Part shown: positions 33,936 to 43,438 of the stretch, one piece after another
Position numbering within the stretch: the first letter of the stretch is position 1
Layout of the letters: every line of letters starts with the position of its first letter
Source: DSAD01 sp036825155
GTDB lineage: Bacteria > Desulfobacterota > Desulfomonilia > UBA1062
Length of the DNA stretch: 64,000 nucleotides
Direction: 5' to 3'
NCBI GenBank assembly: GCA_036825155.1
Contig: DAISYU010000005.1
Location: 1-64,000 of the forward strand
Program-made: the position numbers and the translations under genes
Notes under the pieces: generated by a model
The model's database searches: none
Seen by the model: the letters and a program-made list of their open reading frames with translations, nothing else
Told to the model about the DNA's origin: nothing

Positions 33936-34865
33936 ATGGATAGATTCTCGGTTTTTTCTTCAAGACTTGTTGATAAGTCAGAGAATTTCACCTCAGGTCA
34001 CAGGGCCTGTCAGGGATGTGCCGAGGCCCTGGCGGTGCGGCACGTGATGAAAGCGCTGGGCAGGGACACAATTGTCGCCATGTCCACGGGGTGCATGGAG
34101 ATCATCTCCTCGCCGCTGCCGCTGACCGCATGGAAGGTGCCGTGGATTCACAATGCCTTTGAGAATTCCGCCGCCGTTATCTCCGGGTGTGAGGCCGGGA
34201 TGAAGGCCATGATGAGGAAAGGCAAAGTCCCCCAAAAGAAGATCAACTTCGTGGCCATGGGCGGCGATGGCGCGACCGCCGATATTGGAATGGGGCCTCT
34301 GTCCGGTGCCCTGGAGCGCGGACATGACATGGTCTATATCTGCTATGATAACGAAGCGTATATGAATACGGGTATTCAGCGTTCCAGTTCCACTCCGTAC
34401 GGTGCGAGCACCACAACATCGCCTGCAGGCAGGGTCAGTATCGGCCAGACAACCCAGAAGAAGAACATGCCTCAGATCGCCGTGGCACACAACATTCCCT
34501 ACGTGGCAACCGCGTGTCCGAGTTTCCCCTTTGATCTGATCGACAAGGTCAAAAAGGCGGCCGAGATGCCCGGTGCTGCATATGTTCATATCCTGTCCGT
34601 CTGTCCGACCGGGTGGCGGATACAGCCCCAGGATGCAATCAAATACGGCAGATTGGCCGTAGATTCCTGTGTATTTCCTCTCTATGAGGTTGTGAACGGA
34701 AAATACCGGGCCACCTATACTCCGTACCAGAAATTACCGGTAACGGAGTACCTCAAGGGTCAGGGCAGATTCCGACATCTCACAGACAAGGAGATCGAGC
34801 AGATACAGGCAAAGGTTGATAGCGATTATCAAAAGATTCTGAAGAGATGTGAAGAGGACAGGTAA
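33936..34865 (+). CDS. porB: 2-oxoacid:ferredoxin oxidoreductase, beta subunit (thiamine-PP binding)
   Basis: A 309-residue beta subunit. It carries the cysteine pair of the proximal FeS cluster (GHRACQGCAEAL) and the thiamine pyrophosphate motif beginning MGGDGATADIGMG with the downstream NEAYMNTGIQRSS segment. The C-terminal part has HILSVCPTGWR. Its stop is one base before the next gene start, so oxidoreductase and NuoE-like subunits are coupled. Confidence 0.95.
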   Translation: MDRFSVFSSRLVDKSENFTSGHRACQGCAEALAVRHVMKALGRDTIVAMSTGCMEIISSPLPLTAWKVPWIHNAFENSAAVISGCEAGMKAMMRKGKVPQKKINFVAMGGDGATADIGMGPLSGALERGHDMVYICYDNEAYMNTGIQRSSSTPYGASTTTSPAGRVSIGQTTQKKNMPQIAVAHNIPYVATACPSFPFDLIDKVKKAAEMPGAAYVHILSVCPTGWRIQPQDAIKYGRLAVDSCVFPLYEVVNGKYRATYTPYQKLPVTEYLKGQGRFRHLTDKEIEQIQAKVDSDYQKILKRCEEDR

Positions 34866-34866
34866 G

Positions 34867-35328
34867 ATGGCAGTAGACAGAAAAAAGATTGATAAGATCA
34901 TATCGGGCTATGAGAAGTCGGAGGAATCCCTGCTTGCGATACTGCAGGATTTCCAGAAGGAGTTCAGCTATGTTCCTGAAGAAGGTATGGAGAAGCTGAG
35001 CGAGGTCTTGGGCGTCCCTGCGAGCAAGATCTATGCGATGGGGACCTTCTACAAGGCCCTTTCCCTGGTACCTACGGGCAAACATATATGCAAGGTGTGC
35101 ACCGGGACGGCATGTCATTTAAAGGGGGCCTCCAACCTGGCGGACGTTATCGGGAGGGATCTGAAGGTAAAGCCTGGTGAGACTACCAAAGACGGGAGGT
35201 TTACCCTTCAGACGGTGAACTGTGTGGGGGCATGTGCTCTAGCCCCTGTTGTAGTGGTGGATGATGAAGACTATTATGAGGGATCTTCTCCCCAGAACGT
35301 TGTCAAGAATCTCAAGAAGTATAAATAA
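34867..35328 (+). CDS. NuoE/HndA-like [2Fe-2S] subunit
   Basis: A protein of about 153 residues of the thioredoxin-like 24-kDa subunit family. The four [2Fe-2S] cysteines lie in CTGTAC and CVGACALAP. ATG 34867 follows the porB stop by one base, with GAGGACAGG upstream. In complex I, HydABC hydrogenases and related bifurcating enzymes this subunit partners the NuoF-like flavoprotein. No hydrogenase catalytic subunit lies in this cluster, so its partner is probably the neighbouring Por enzyme. Confidence 0.92.
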   Translation: MAVDRKKIDKIISGYEKSEESLLAILQDFQKEFSYVPEEGMEKLSEVLGVPASKIYAMGTFYKALSLVPTGKHICKVCTGTACHLKGASNLADVIGRDLKVKPGETTKDGRFTLQTVNCVGACALAPVVVVDDEDYYEGSSPQNVVKNLKKYK

Positions 35329-35349
35329 GGATTGGGAAGGTTGATGATC

Positions 35350-37209
35350 ATGGAGACCAGGAAGATACAATCAGTTGAGGAGTTCAACGAGTACAGGACG
35401 AAGATTCTTGATACCGGGAAGGACGGATACCCGGTGATATACGTGTGCGGGGGCACTCCCTGTCTTGCCAAGGGCAGCAGGGAGGTGGCAAAGGCCTTCG
35501 AGAAGGAGATCGAATCCCAGAAACTTGAATGCAGGGTTGAGCTGAGCATGAAGATAACGGGCTGCCAGGGATTCTGCAGCAAGGGCCCGGTAGTTTCTTT
35601 CGGGGATAATATCGTATATCTGGAAGTAAAGCCCAAGGATGTGCCGGAGATCATCGAGAAGACGGTGAAGAACCGTGAGATCATCGAGAAGTTGGGGTAC
35701 ATGGATCCTACCACGAAGAAGAGATCCGCCACCTTTGACACGATACCGTTCTATGCCTATCAGAAGCAGCTGGTACTTAAGGATCTCAGGGGTATAGATC
35801 CCTGCAGGATCGAGGATTACATAGCCAAAGGCGGATACAGTGCCCTGGAGAAGGCGTTCGGCATGACTCCGGATACGATTATTGATATGGTCGATAAATC
35901 CGGGCTCAGGGGACGCGGAGGCGGCGGATTCCCTGCGGGCAGGAAGTGGAAGTCGTGCAGGGCAATCGAGACCGATACCAGGTATGTGCTCTGCAACGGC
36001 GACGAGGGAGACCCTGGCGCCTTCATGGACAGGTCCATCATGGAGGGAAATCCTCATGCCGTGATCGAGGGCATGATCATAGGCGCATGGGCTGTGGGCG
36101 CTCACAAAGGATACGCTTATATCAGAGATGAGTATCCGCTTGCAGTCGAGGTGATGAGGAAGGCGGTCTCCGATGCGACAGCGCTCGGTCTTCTCGGTGA
36201 AAATATACTGGGGTCCGGATTTGATTTCGAGATAAAGATCACCCGCGGCGGCGGCGCCTTTGTATGCGGCGAGTCATCGGCCCTGATGAGGTCTGTTGAG
36301 GGAAAGGTCGGCGAACCGAGGGCAAAGTATATCCGTTCAGTGGAGAAGGGGCTCTATGAGCAGCCCACGGTACTGAATAACGTGGAGACCTGGGCCAATG
36401 TGCCCTTTATCATCAACAACGGGGTGGATTGGTTCAGAAAGACGGGAACGGACGGGTCCCCTGGGACGAAGGTCTTTTCACTTGCCGGCAAGGCGATCAA
36501 CACAGGTCTGGTGGAGGTGCCCATGGGCATTACCATCCGGGAGCTGGTGGAGAAGCTCGGCGGCGGGGTAAAAGGCGGCAAAAAGTACAAGGCAGTGCAG
36601 ACAGGCGGACCTTCGGGCGGTTGCATCCCTGAGTCCAAGTTCGATCTTCCCATTGATTTCGACAGCCTGACCGATGCGGGATCCATGATGGGTTCGGGCG
36701 GCATCATCGTCATGGACGAGGATACGTGCATGGTGGATGTGGCCAAGTACTTCATCTCGTTCCTGGCCGAGGAGTCCTGCGGGAAGTGTGCGCCGTGCAG
36801 GGACGGGTTGCCGCGCATGCTACGGATTCTCACCGACATTACCGAGGGAAAGGGCAAGGATGGCGATATCGAGGTGCTGGAGGAGCTGTGCGACGTGCTT
36901 TCGTACGCAGCGCTGTGCGGGCTCGGGACTTCTGCCCCCAACCCTGTTCTCTCCACCATCAGGTATTTCAGAGATGAGTATGAGGCCCATATCAAAGACA
37001 AAAAATGCCCCGGCGGTGTCTGCAAGAATCTCATCACGTACCGGATCGATCCTGATGCCTGTACCGGATGTACGCTGTGCGCAAAGCAATGTCCGCAGGA
37101 TTGCATAACCGGTGAGAAAAAACAGACCCATGTTATTGATCAGGATAAGTGCATCAAATGTAACGTGTGCAGGGATGTCTGCAAGTTCGATGCAGTGTTG
37201 GTTGAATAA
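35350..37209 (+). CDS. NuoF/HydB-like NADH-binding FMN flavoprotein with extra FeS domains
   Basis: A protein of about 619 residues. An N-terminal thioredoxin-like [2Fe-2S] domain (CGGTPCLAKGS, CQGFCSKGP) is followed by the NuoF core: the NADH/FMN site GLRGRGGGGFPAGRKW near residue 185, CNGDEGDPGAFMDR, and the [4Fe-4S] ligands in ESCGKCAPCRDG. A C-terminal ferredoxin domain has two clusters (CTGCTLCAKQCP, CIKCNVCRDVC). This long form is that of HydB and BfuB-type subunits, not of respiratory complex I. GGGAAGG lies upstream of two possible ATGs (35344 and 35350). It would exchange electrons between NAD(H) and ferredoxin-like carriers. Confidence 0.93.
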   Translation: METRKIQSVEEFNEYRTKILDTGKDGYPVIYVCGGTPCLAKGSREVAKAFEKEIESQKLECRVELSMKITGCQGFCSKGPVVSFGDNIVYLEVKPKDVPEIIEKTVKNREIIEKLGYMDPTTKKRSATFDTIPFYAYQKQLVLKDLRGIDPCRIEDYIAKGGYSALEKAFGMTPDTIIDMVDKSGLRGRGGGGFPAGRKWKSCRAIETDTRYVLCNGDEGDPGAFMDRSIMEGNPHAVIEGMIIGAWAVGAHKGYAYIRDEYPLAVEVMRKAVSDATALGLLGENILGSGFDFEIKITRGGGAFVCGESSALMRSVEGKVGEPRAKYIRSVEKGLYEQPTVLNNVETWANVPFIINNGVDWFRKTGTDGSPGTKVFSLAGKAINTGLVEVPMGITIRELVEKLGGGVKGGKKYKAVQTGGPSGGCIPESKFDLPIDFDSLTDAGSMMGSGGIIVMDEDTCMVDVAKYFISFLAEESCGKCAPCRDGLPRMLRILTDITEGKGKDGDIEVLEELCDVLSYAALCGLGTSAPNPVLSTIRYFRDEYEAHIKDKKCPGGVCKNLITYRIDPDACTGCTLCAKQCPQDCITGEKKQTHVIDQDKCIKCNVCRDVCKFDAVLVE

Positions 37210-37219
37210 GGATTATGCC

Positions 37220-37948
37220 ATGGAAAAGATCAAGATAGTAATCGACGGGAAAGAGGTAGAGGCGATCAAGGATCAGTGTGTTCTTGATGTTGCCCTGGAA
37301 AATGGCATCTACATCCCTGCGCTGTGTTACCACCCGGAGGTGGAGGCCAGCGGCGGATCATGCAGGGTCTGTCTTGTTGAGGCTCACCAGAACGGCCGCA
37401 TGCGGCTCGTGACCTCATGCAACTACCCCGCCAGGGAGGGCCTGGAGGTCAAGACAGATACCGACCTGGTAAGGCGTATCCGCAAAGGCGTGGTGGAACT
37501 CCTCTTGTCCCGTGTTCCTGACTCGGAGGTAATCAGGGCACTTGCCGTAAAAAACGGTATCGACGAACCGAGATTCTTCGTAGACGAAGGGGATAATTAC
37601 CGGAACAAGTGCATCGCGTGCGGATTGTGCACCCTGGTATGTGAAGATGTGGTAGGGGTCAGTGCGATTTCCATGCAGAATCGAGGGTATGAGAAGGTCC
37701 CGGGGACGCCGTACCACAAGGATTCCCAGGCATGTATCGGGTGCGGTGCGTGTGCCTATGCATGTCCCACCGAAGCGATCTCCATGACTGACACCGGGGA
37801 TATCAGAAAGATCTGGGGCAGGGAATTCACCATGCTCAAATGCAGCGTGTGCGGCAAACCTTACATACCACAGGCCCAGGTAGACTGGATCGTGAAGACA
37901 ACCGGCAAGGATCGGGCCTTTTTCGACAAATGCCCCGATCACAGGTAG
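37220..37948 (+). CDS. Short NuoG/HoxU-like FeS subunit
   Basis: A protein of about 242 residues. An N-terminal plant-type [2Fe-2S] domain (CYHPEVEASGGSCRVC, then CNYP) is followed by a segment where NuoG has the His/Cys-ligated N3 cluster (HxxxCxxC). Here that motif is missing (SRVPDSEVIRALA). Two [4Fe-4S] motifs follow (CIACGLCTLVC, CIGCGACAYACP), then a CSVCGKP motif. It lacks the large C-terminal NuoG domain and any hydrogenase H-cluster. It probably wires the NuoE/F-like pair to the Por enzyme. It ends the seven-gene set. Confidence 0.85.
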   Translation: MEKIKIVIDGKEVEAIKDQCVLDVALENGIYIPALCYHPEVEASGGSCRVCLVEAHQNGRMRLVTSCNYPAREGLEVKTDTDLVRRIRKGVVELLLSRVPDSEVIRALAVKNGIDEPRFFVDEGDNYRNKCIACGLCTLVCEDVVGVSAISMQNRGYEKVPGTPYHKDSQACIGCGACAYACPTEAISMTDTGDIRKIWGREFTMLKCSVCGKPYIPQAQVDWIVKTTGKDRAFFDKCPDHR

Positions 37949-38510
37949 CCTTGATTATCCTGTGATTCAAGCCTTACTGCCGATACGATCGGAAACCCGG
38001 AAAGTGCAGGGATGTCATCGTGCTTAAGAGAACGCGTTTGTTCTCCTAAAGGACGCGGTGTTCCCTGATCCTTTCTTCTCCGGCCTGCCGAACACCGGCT
38101 CAGAATCCCTAGAAGAGTGACGGCGGCATTGAACCGATCCGATGTTTTCTCAAGGGCTTCGGCCTTCAGGCAGGGGAGTCCACCGTGCACGGTTTTTCTC
38201 AGACAAGGGTGCTGCGCCGCGGGGCTCATCCGGGGCACGTAAGATCGGTCGTCCATGTCTGATGTCTCACAGACTGTTATGTGGGATGAGGTTGCATGGC
38301 AATATCCTTGACAGCGGGCCATGGATGTCTTTAATGAGACTTGTGTGAATGCTGTCATGAATTTTCTTGCCAGGGCATGAGGGCAAACGGCAGAGGCTGC
38401 AATCCCGCCTTGTCGTGCAGCACATGGCAGGCGGAGATTCGATGTAGTTGACAGGACGTGTTGATATCCGATAGCATAGATTTCCCTGTAGAGTGTAGGA
38501 GAAATAGAGC
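37949..38510. other. 562-bp intergenic region before ffh
   Basis: No open frame here shows family features; minus-strand frames at 37939-38358 and 38267-38512 look random. A possible promoter for ffh lies at 38448-38477. Near 38390 the bases GGGCAAAC resemble the start of a c-di-GMP riboswitch, but the rest of that consensus is missing. No terminator with a clear T-tract was seen after the NuoG-like gene. Confidence 0.4.
38448..38477 (+). promoter_or_regulatory. Possible sigma-70 promoter of ffh
   Basis: TTGACA (38448-38453) is followed after 18 bases by TAGCAT (38472-38477), about 35 bases before the ffh start. The -35 box is perfect and the -10 box is a partial match. Confidence 0.4.
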
Positions 38511-39980
38511 ATGTTAGAGTTGATATCCGGCGGGTTTAAGAAGGCCCAGGATCTGCTTCAGGGCAAGACCGTCATTCAGGAAAAACATATCGATGAGGCC
38601 GTCAAACAGATCCGTATATCTCTGCTCGAGGCGGATGTCGAATTTCATGTCGTTAAGACCTTTATAGAAGGAGTCAAAGAAAAGGCACTGGGAGAACTGG
38701 TTCAGACCAGGGTTTCCCATGGAGGGAAAAAACTCAGGGCATCTCCTCAGCAGCATTTCGTCAAGATCTGCTATGATGAGCTGGTGGCTCTCATGGGCCC
38801 GGTTGATACCTCCATCACCTATGGGCAACGGCCTGTGACGGCGATCATGATGGTGGGGCTCCAGGGCAGCGGAAAGACTACCTCAACGGCAAAGCTTGCC
38901 CGGTTTATGCAGAAGCAGGGAAAGAAACCCATGCTGGTTGCTGCCGACGTATATCGTCCTGCTGCAATCGACCAGCTCAAGGTGCTTGGCGGTCGTCTCG
39001 ATATGCCCGTTTTCTTTGCCTCGGGGAAGACCCCGCCGCAGATCTGCAGGGACGCTCTGGAAGCGGCACAGATAAAGGGATGCAACGTAGTACTCTTCGA
39101 TACTGCAGGGCGTACCATCCTCGACGATACCCTCATGAGAGAGCTCGAAGACATCAAGGAGATAACCAATCCCGAGAACATCCTGCTCGTCGTGGATGCG
39201 ATGATCGGCCAGGAGTCGGTCAATGTGGCGAGAGAGTTCGACCGCAGGCTCGATCTTTCCGGGTTTATCCTCACGAAACTCGATGGTGATGCGCGGGGAG
39301 GAGCGGCCCTTTCCATAAAAGAGGTCGCGAGAAAACCCATCAAGTTCCTCGGTATGGGAGAGTCCCTGGACCGCCTCGAGGAATTCAGGCCGGACGGTCT
39401 TGCATCCAGGATACTCGGGCATGGTGATATTGTCGGCCTGGTGAAAGACTTCGAAGAGGTTGTGGACGAGAAAAAGGCCGAGGAGGATGCGGAGAAACTC
39501 CTCAGAGGAGATTTTACCTTCAATGATTTCCTCAAGCAGCTCAAGATAATGAAGAAAATGGGTTCGCTTACCGATATTATCGGTAAGTTACCGTTGGGGC
39601 AGCTCGGGATACCTCAAGGGGTGCAGGTTGATGACCGGGAGCTTGTACGGATAGAGGCTATTATCAATTCCATGACCAGATATGAGCGGGAAAATCCCGA
39701 CTGCATGAACGACGGACGGATTTCCCGGGTTGCATCAGGCAGCGGACATCCAAAGAACAAGGTGGTTGAGCTGATCGGGAGATTCAACACCATGAGAGGC
39801 CTCATGAAGGGCCTGGGCTCCGGAAAGAAAAAGGCCCTGGGCAGGTTGGGACTGAATCCCAATATGGCCGGTATGTTAGAAGACCAGTTGCCCAAACAGC
39901 CCAAGAGGAGCCTCGTGGATTTGAAGAAGCGCAAGAACAAGAAGAAGGCTGCAAAGAAGGCAAAAAAAAGAAATCGTTGA
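38511..39980 (+). CDS. ffh: Signal recognition particle protein Ffh
   Basis: A 489-residue SRP GTPase that, with 4.5S RNA and FtsY, targets nascent membrane proteins. N-domain helices, then the G-domain motifs GLQGSGKTTS, DTAGR and TKLDGDARGG are present. The methionine-rich M domain (RYERENPDCMNDGRISRVA, MRGLMKGLGSG) precedes a lysine-rich tail of about 20 residues. Normal length. The upstream region of 562 bp separates it from the Por cluster. Confidence 0.97.
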   Translation: MLELISGGFKKAQDLLQGKTVIQEKHIDEAVKQIRISLLEADVEFHVVKTFIEGVKEKALGELVQTRVSHGGKKLRASPQQHFVKICYDELVALMGPVDTSITYGQRPVTAIMMVGLQGSGKTTSTAKLARFMQKQGKKPMLVAADVYRPAAIDQLKVLGGRLDMPVFFASGKTPPQICRDALEAAQIKGCNVVLFDTAGRTILDDTLMRELEDIKEITNPENILLVVDAMIGQESVNVAREFDRRLDLSGFILTKLDGDARGGAALSIKEVARKPIKFLGMGESLDRLEEFRPDGLASRILGHGDIVGLVKDFEEVVDEKKAEEDAEKLLRGDFTFNDFLKQLKIMKKMGSLTDIIGKLPLGQLGIPQGVQVDDRELVRIEAIINSMTRYERENPDCMNDGRISRVASGSGHPKNKVVELIGRFNTMRGLMKGLGSGKKKALGRLGLNPNMAGMLEDQLPKQPKRSLVDLKKRKNKKKAAKKAKKRNR

Positions 39981-40008
39981 TGTTTTGCACCCTGATTGTG
40001 GGAGCGGT

Positions 40009-41976
40009 ATGGTTGACAGGGAGTTGACAATCTACAGGAGGATTAACGAGGCCATCTCCTTTGCCCCGGATGTGGAGGCCGTTGCCGGGTCCATCCTGGA
40101 TATCGTTATTGATGAGACCATTGCAGAGAATGCTTCCATCATGATGCCCTCTTATGACAAGACACAACTCGAGATAAAGGCAGCCAAGGGAAGTAAAGAC
40201 AAGATCTCTCGTTTTTCGGAACACTCCCTCGGGCAGACCTTTCCCATGGGAGAGGGGATTGCCGGATCCGTAGCGCTGAGCCGGGAACCGATCATTATTC
40301 ATGATACCAAAACCGATCCGCTCTACCAGAACAAGAAGATCAATGTTGAAATCGGATCCATGCTCAGTATGCCGCTTGTCTATTCCAAGAGCGAACTGGT
40401 CGGGGTCTTGAACCTGAGCCACTCCAAGAGGCAGGCCTTCAGTGAGGATGATCTGAAACTGGTGAACATACTCCTGAGGCCGGCTGCCCTCGCCTTGAGA
40501 AATGCACGGGTCATGCGGGATGTTGAAGAAATCAATACCATGCTCAAGGCTGAACTTTCCATGACTGACAAGGCCCTGGGCGAGTTCGGAAAGAACATAT
40601 TCAGGGTCTTTACCTGCATGTCCATAGGGGTCCTCACTACCGATCCTCAAGGTGTGATAACCACGATAAACAAGAAGGCCTCAGATATGCTTTCTCTGGG
40701 TGTCGGTACAAACCTCTCCTCTCTGGTGGGTGAGGGGGTACTGGACCAGTTGGGTCCTGATATGGATGAACTCTCCATGGATGTTGAGGTGAACTCCCGG
40801 ATACTCAACCTTGAATTATCTCTGCTTCCCATGAAGCCTCTGTGGCAGGTCCTGGTATGTATCCGGGACGTCACGATGGACAGGTTTAAAGAGAAGGAAC
40901 TTGTCCGGGTGAAAGATCAGTATAAGGACATGGTGGAGAAGGCGCTGGATGCCGTCTATATCATCAAGGGCGGCCGTTTCCTGCTCACGAACAAGAAATT
41001 CCAGGAGATGTTGGGCTATGAGCAGGATGGTATTATCAATAAACATTTCAGACACTTTGTGACAAAAGAATCTGTGCGAAGGTTGGCTTCAGCACTGAGA
41101 CCGCAAAAGGGGAATATCTTTGTTCCCAATCTCGAAGTGCAGGCAATCAAACGCGACGGTAAGACGTTATTCCTCGAGATCAGTATCGGGAGGCTGATCA
41201 TAGAGAATGACCAGTGCTATGTGGGCGTAGTACGCGATATTACCAGTAAGAAGGAACTGCTGGCCTTGAAGACGCGGTTCTTACACGTTGCCTCTCACGA
41301 GATACGGGTCCCTCTGACCGTGATACGGGGATATGCGCGGATGTTGTCAAAAGATACTCATGAGGTCTTGTCTCCCGGCCAGAGGGAGAACATCTGCGAG
41401 ATAGAGACCCAGTGTGAAAAGCTTCTGCATTTCAGTAATTCTCTGCTTGATTTTGCAAAGATAAATACCGAAAAGATCTCTCTGCATAAACAGCAGGTGG
41501 GCAGCCGTGATTATATTAAGGGCATCGTGAGAAACATGCAGATAAGTGCGAAAGACAAGAATGTGGAAATCATATTCGAAGATAACAACAACAATCCCGA
41601 TCTGTATGTGGATCCCATCAAATTCGAGCAGGCCATATGCAATCTGCTTGATAATGCGGTGAAGCACTCCCCCGATGGAGGTAAGGTACGGATTACCGTA
41701 TCCAAAGGAGCCTCTGACGGTGATGCCATCAATAAGATTCTCAATCAGGAAAATGTTATTCTGTCTTTCCTTGATCAGGGGCCCGGCATAAGACCGGAGG
41801 AGGCGCGGGACTTATTCAGTGATTTCTATGTAGGCGTAAACGGGAGGGCAAAGGGTGGAATCGGCCTTGGACTTGCCATTACCAAGGAGATCATCCATGC
41901 CCATGGAGGGCAGGTGGAAGCCCGGCCGTCAGGTGACGGAGGGCATTTTATCATCACAATACCCTTGAACAGCTAA
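40009..41976 (+). CDS. Cytoplasmic GAF-PAS sensor histidine kinase
   Basis: A protein of about 655 residues without membrane helices. A GAF domain (residues about 10-165; FPMGEGIAGSVALSREP) is followed by one or two PAS domains (up to about residue 420; the second has GRFLLTNKKFQEMLGYEQDG). The HisKA box is FLHVASHEIRVPLTVIRGY and the HATPase domain has DNAVKHSPDGG and GGIGLGLAITKEI. ATG 40009 is preferred; an upstream TTG is weaker. It lies 43 bp before a sigma-54 response regulator and the EPS export genes, so it probably senses a cytoplasmic cue controlling polysaccharide export. Confidence 0.9.
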   Translation: MVDRELTIYRRINEAISFAPDVEAVAGSILDIVIDETIAENASIMMPSYDKTQLEIKAAKGSKDKISRFSEHSLGQTFPMGEGIAGSVALSREPIIIHDTKTDPLYQNKKINVEIGSMLSMPLVYSKSELVGVLNLSHSKRQAFSEDDLKLVNILLRPAALALRNARVMRDVEEINTMLKAELSMTDKALGEFGKNIFRVFTCMSIGVLTTDPQGVITTINKKASDMLSLGVGTNLSSLVGEGVLDQLGPDMDELSMDVEVNSRILNLELSLLPMKPLWQVLVCIRDVTMDRFKEKELVRVKDQYKDMVEKALDAVYIIKGGRFLLTNKKFQEMLGYEQDGIINKHFRHFVTKESVRRLASALRPQKGNIFVPNLEVQAIKRDGKTLFLEISIGRLIIENDQCYVGVVRDITSKKELLALKTRFLHVASHEIRVPLTVIRGYARMLSKDTHEVLSPGQRENICEIETQCEKLLHFSNSLLDFAKINTEKISLHKQQVGSRDYIKGIVRNMQISAKDKNVEIIFEDNNNNPDLYVDPIKFEQAICNLLDNAVKHSPDGGKVRITVSKGASDGDAINKILNQENVILSFLDQGPGIRPEEARDLFSDFYVGVNGRAKGGIGLGLAITKEIIHAHGGQVEARPSGDGGHFIITIPLNS

Positions 41977-42019
41977 CTTATTTAATGTATTTAATAATAT
42001 AAATTACTGGTGTGCTTGG

Positions 42020-43438
42020 ATGACTATGATCGATAAGATTAGAATTTTAGTTGTAGATGATGATGATAGTATTCGGAGGTACATAGCCAAGCTGCTCACA
42101 CAAAGCGGTTATGACGTCGAAACCGCATCCAACGGGAAAGATGCCTTGAATGTCCTGCGCACCAAAGATGAGGTTTCACTCGTCATCCTGGACATTCTCA
42201 TGCCCGAGATGGACGGTCTTGAGACGCTCAACGAGATACGGAAACTTGCCGGTGATGTGCCTGTCTTGATGCTGTCTGCTCTGGGTCAGACGAATATTAT
42301 CGTCAAGGCTATGAAGGCCGGTGCCACCGATTATCTCGTCAAACCTTTCGAGGAGGAAGAGCTGGAGCTCGCTATAACCAAATCCCTTGAGAAAAAGAAA
42401 CTCCTCTCCGAGATCTCCACCCTGAAGAAACAGCTCAGGATCGATGAGCTTCGTGGTGAATTCATCTATAACAGCCCCAAGATGCAACGGGTTAAGGATC
42501 TGGTGGACCAGATAGCGGAAACCGATGTGAGTGTTCTGATCGAAGGCGAGAGCGGAACCGGCAAGGAACTGGTGGCTCGGGCGCTCCATTACCGGTCTGG
42601 CATGAGGGACAAACCCTTTATAAAGGTCAACTGTGCCGCACTACCCCATGAGCTCCTCGAATCAGAGCTGTTCGGCTATGAACGGGGTGCATTCACCGGT
42701 GCCTACAAGGCAAAGGCGGGAAAATTCGAACTGGCCAATAATGGCACCATATTCCTCGATGAGATCGGCGAGATGGATCTTGGGATCCAGTCCAAGCTTC
42801 TCCAGGTGCTGCAGGGAGGGACCTTCTCACGTCTCGGCGGCAAACAGGATGTCAAGGTCAACGTCCGCGTCATTACTGCCACCAACAGGGATCTGAGAAA
42901 GGCTGTGGAGGATGGAATCTTCAGGGAGGATATCTACTATCGTCTCAATGTGGTCAATATCCACATCCCCCCGCTGTCGGAGAGAAAGGAAGACATTACC
43001 TATCTCTTTGAATATTTCCTCGATGCGTATAATGAGAAGTACGGAAAGAATATTGTTGTGGACAAGGAAGATCTGTATCCTCTTTTACTGGGATATCCCT
43101 GGCCCGGGAATGTACGGGAACTGAAGAACCAGGTGAAGAGGCTGGTGATCCTGAGTGATATCAATGATCTGATGCGATATCTCAGGGACGGGGGCGCGTT
43201 TGCACAGGAGCGGCAGGTGAAGACTGCTGCACAGGAGACCTTTGCGGTCACCTCTGATGAAACAGAGATTATCCCGCTGAAACTGGCTGCAAAAGAGGCG
43301 TCTTTAAAGGCTGAGCGGGATATGATTCTTAGGGCGCTGAAAGAGACAAACTGGAACAAGAAAAAGGCTGCACAGATACTTCAGATAAGCTATAAGGCCC
43401 TCCTGTACAAGATAAAGGAATGCGGTATAGAAAAATGA
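42020..43438 (+). CDS. Sigma-54 response regulator of the EPS locus (PrsR-like)
   Basis: A 472-residue NtrC-type regulator: receiver with LVVDDDDS, acceptor Asp in VILDILMPEMDG and Lys in YLVKPFE; AAA+ domain with GESGTGKEL and GAFTGA; C-terminal Fis-type helix-turn-helix (WNKKKAAQILQISYKALLYKI). Sigma-54 regulators paired with a kinase head many PEP-CTERM/exosortase EPS loci (PrsK/PrsR). The wza-like gene starts inside its last codon, so regulator and export genes share a transcript. Confidence 0.92.
   Translation: MTMIDKIRILVVDDDDSIRRYIAKLLTQSGYDVETASNGKDALNVLRTKDEVSLVILDILMPEMDGLETLNEIRKLAGDVPVLMLSALGQTNIIVKAMKAGATDYLVKPFEEEELELAITKSLEKKKLLSEISTLKKQLRIDELRGEFIYNSPKMQRVKDLVDQIAETDVSVLIEGESGTGKELVARALHYRSGMRDKPFIKVNCAALPHELLESELFGYERGAFTGAYKAKAGKFELANNGTIFLDEIGEMDLGIQSKLLQVLQGGTFSRLGGKQDVKVNVRVITATNRDLRKAVEDGIFREDIYYRLNVVNIHIPPLSERKEDITYLFEYFLDAYNEKYGKNIVVDKEDLYPLLLGYPWPGNVRELKNQVKRLVILSDINDLMRYLRDGGAFAQERQVKTAAQETFAVTSDETEIIPLKLAAKEASLKAERDMILRALKETNWNKKKAAQILQISYKALLYKIKECGIEK

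Noticed and set aside
38380..38420. GEMM (c-di-GMP) riboswitch-like GGGCAAAC
   Set aside because: The GACGCAAAG and downstream stem parts of the consensus are missing, and ffh is not a usual target.
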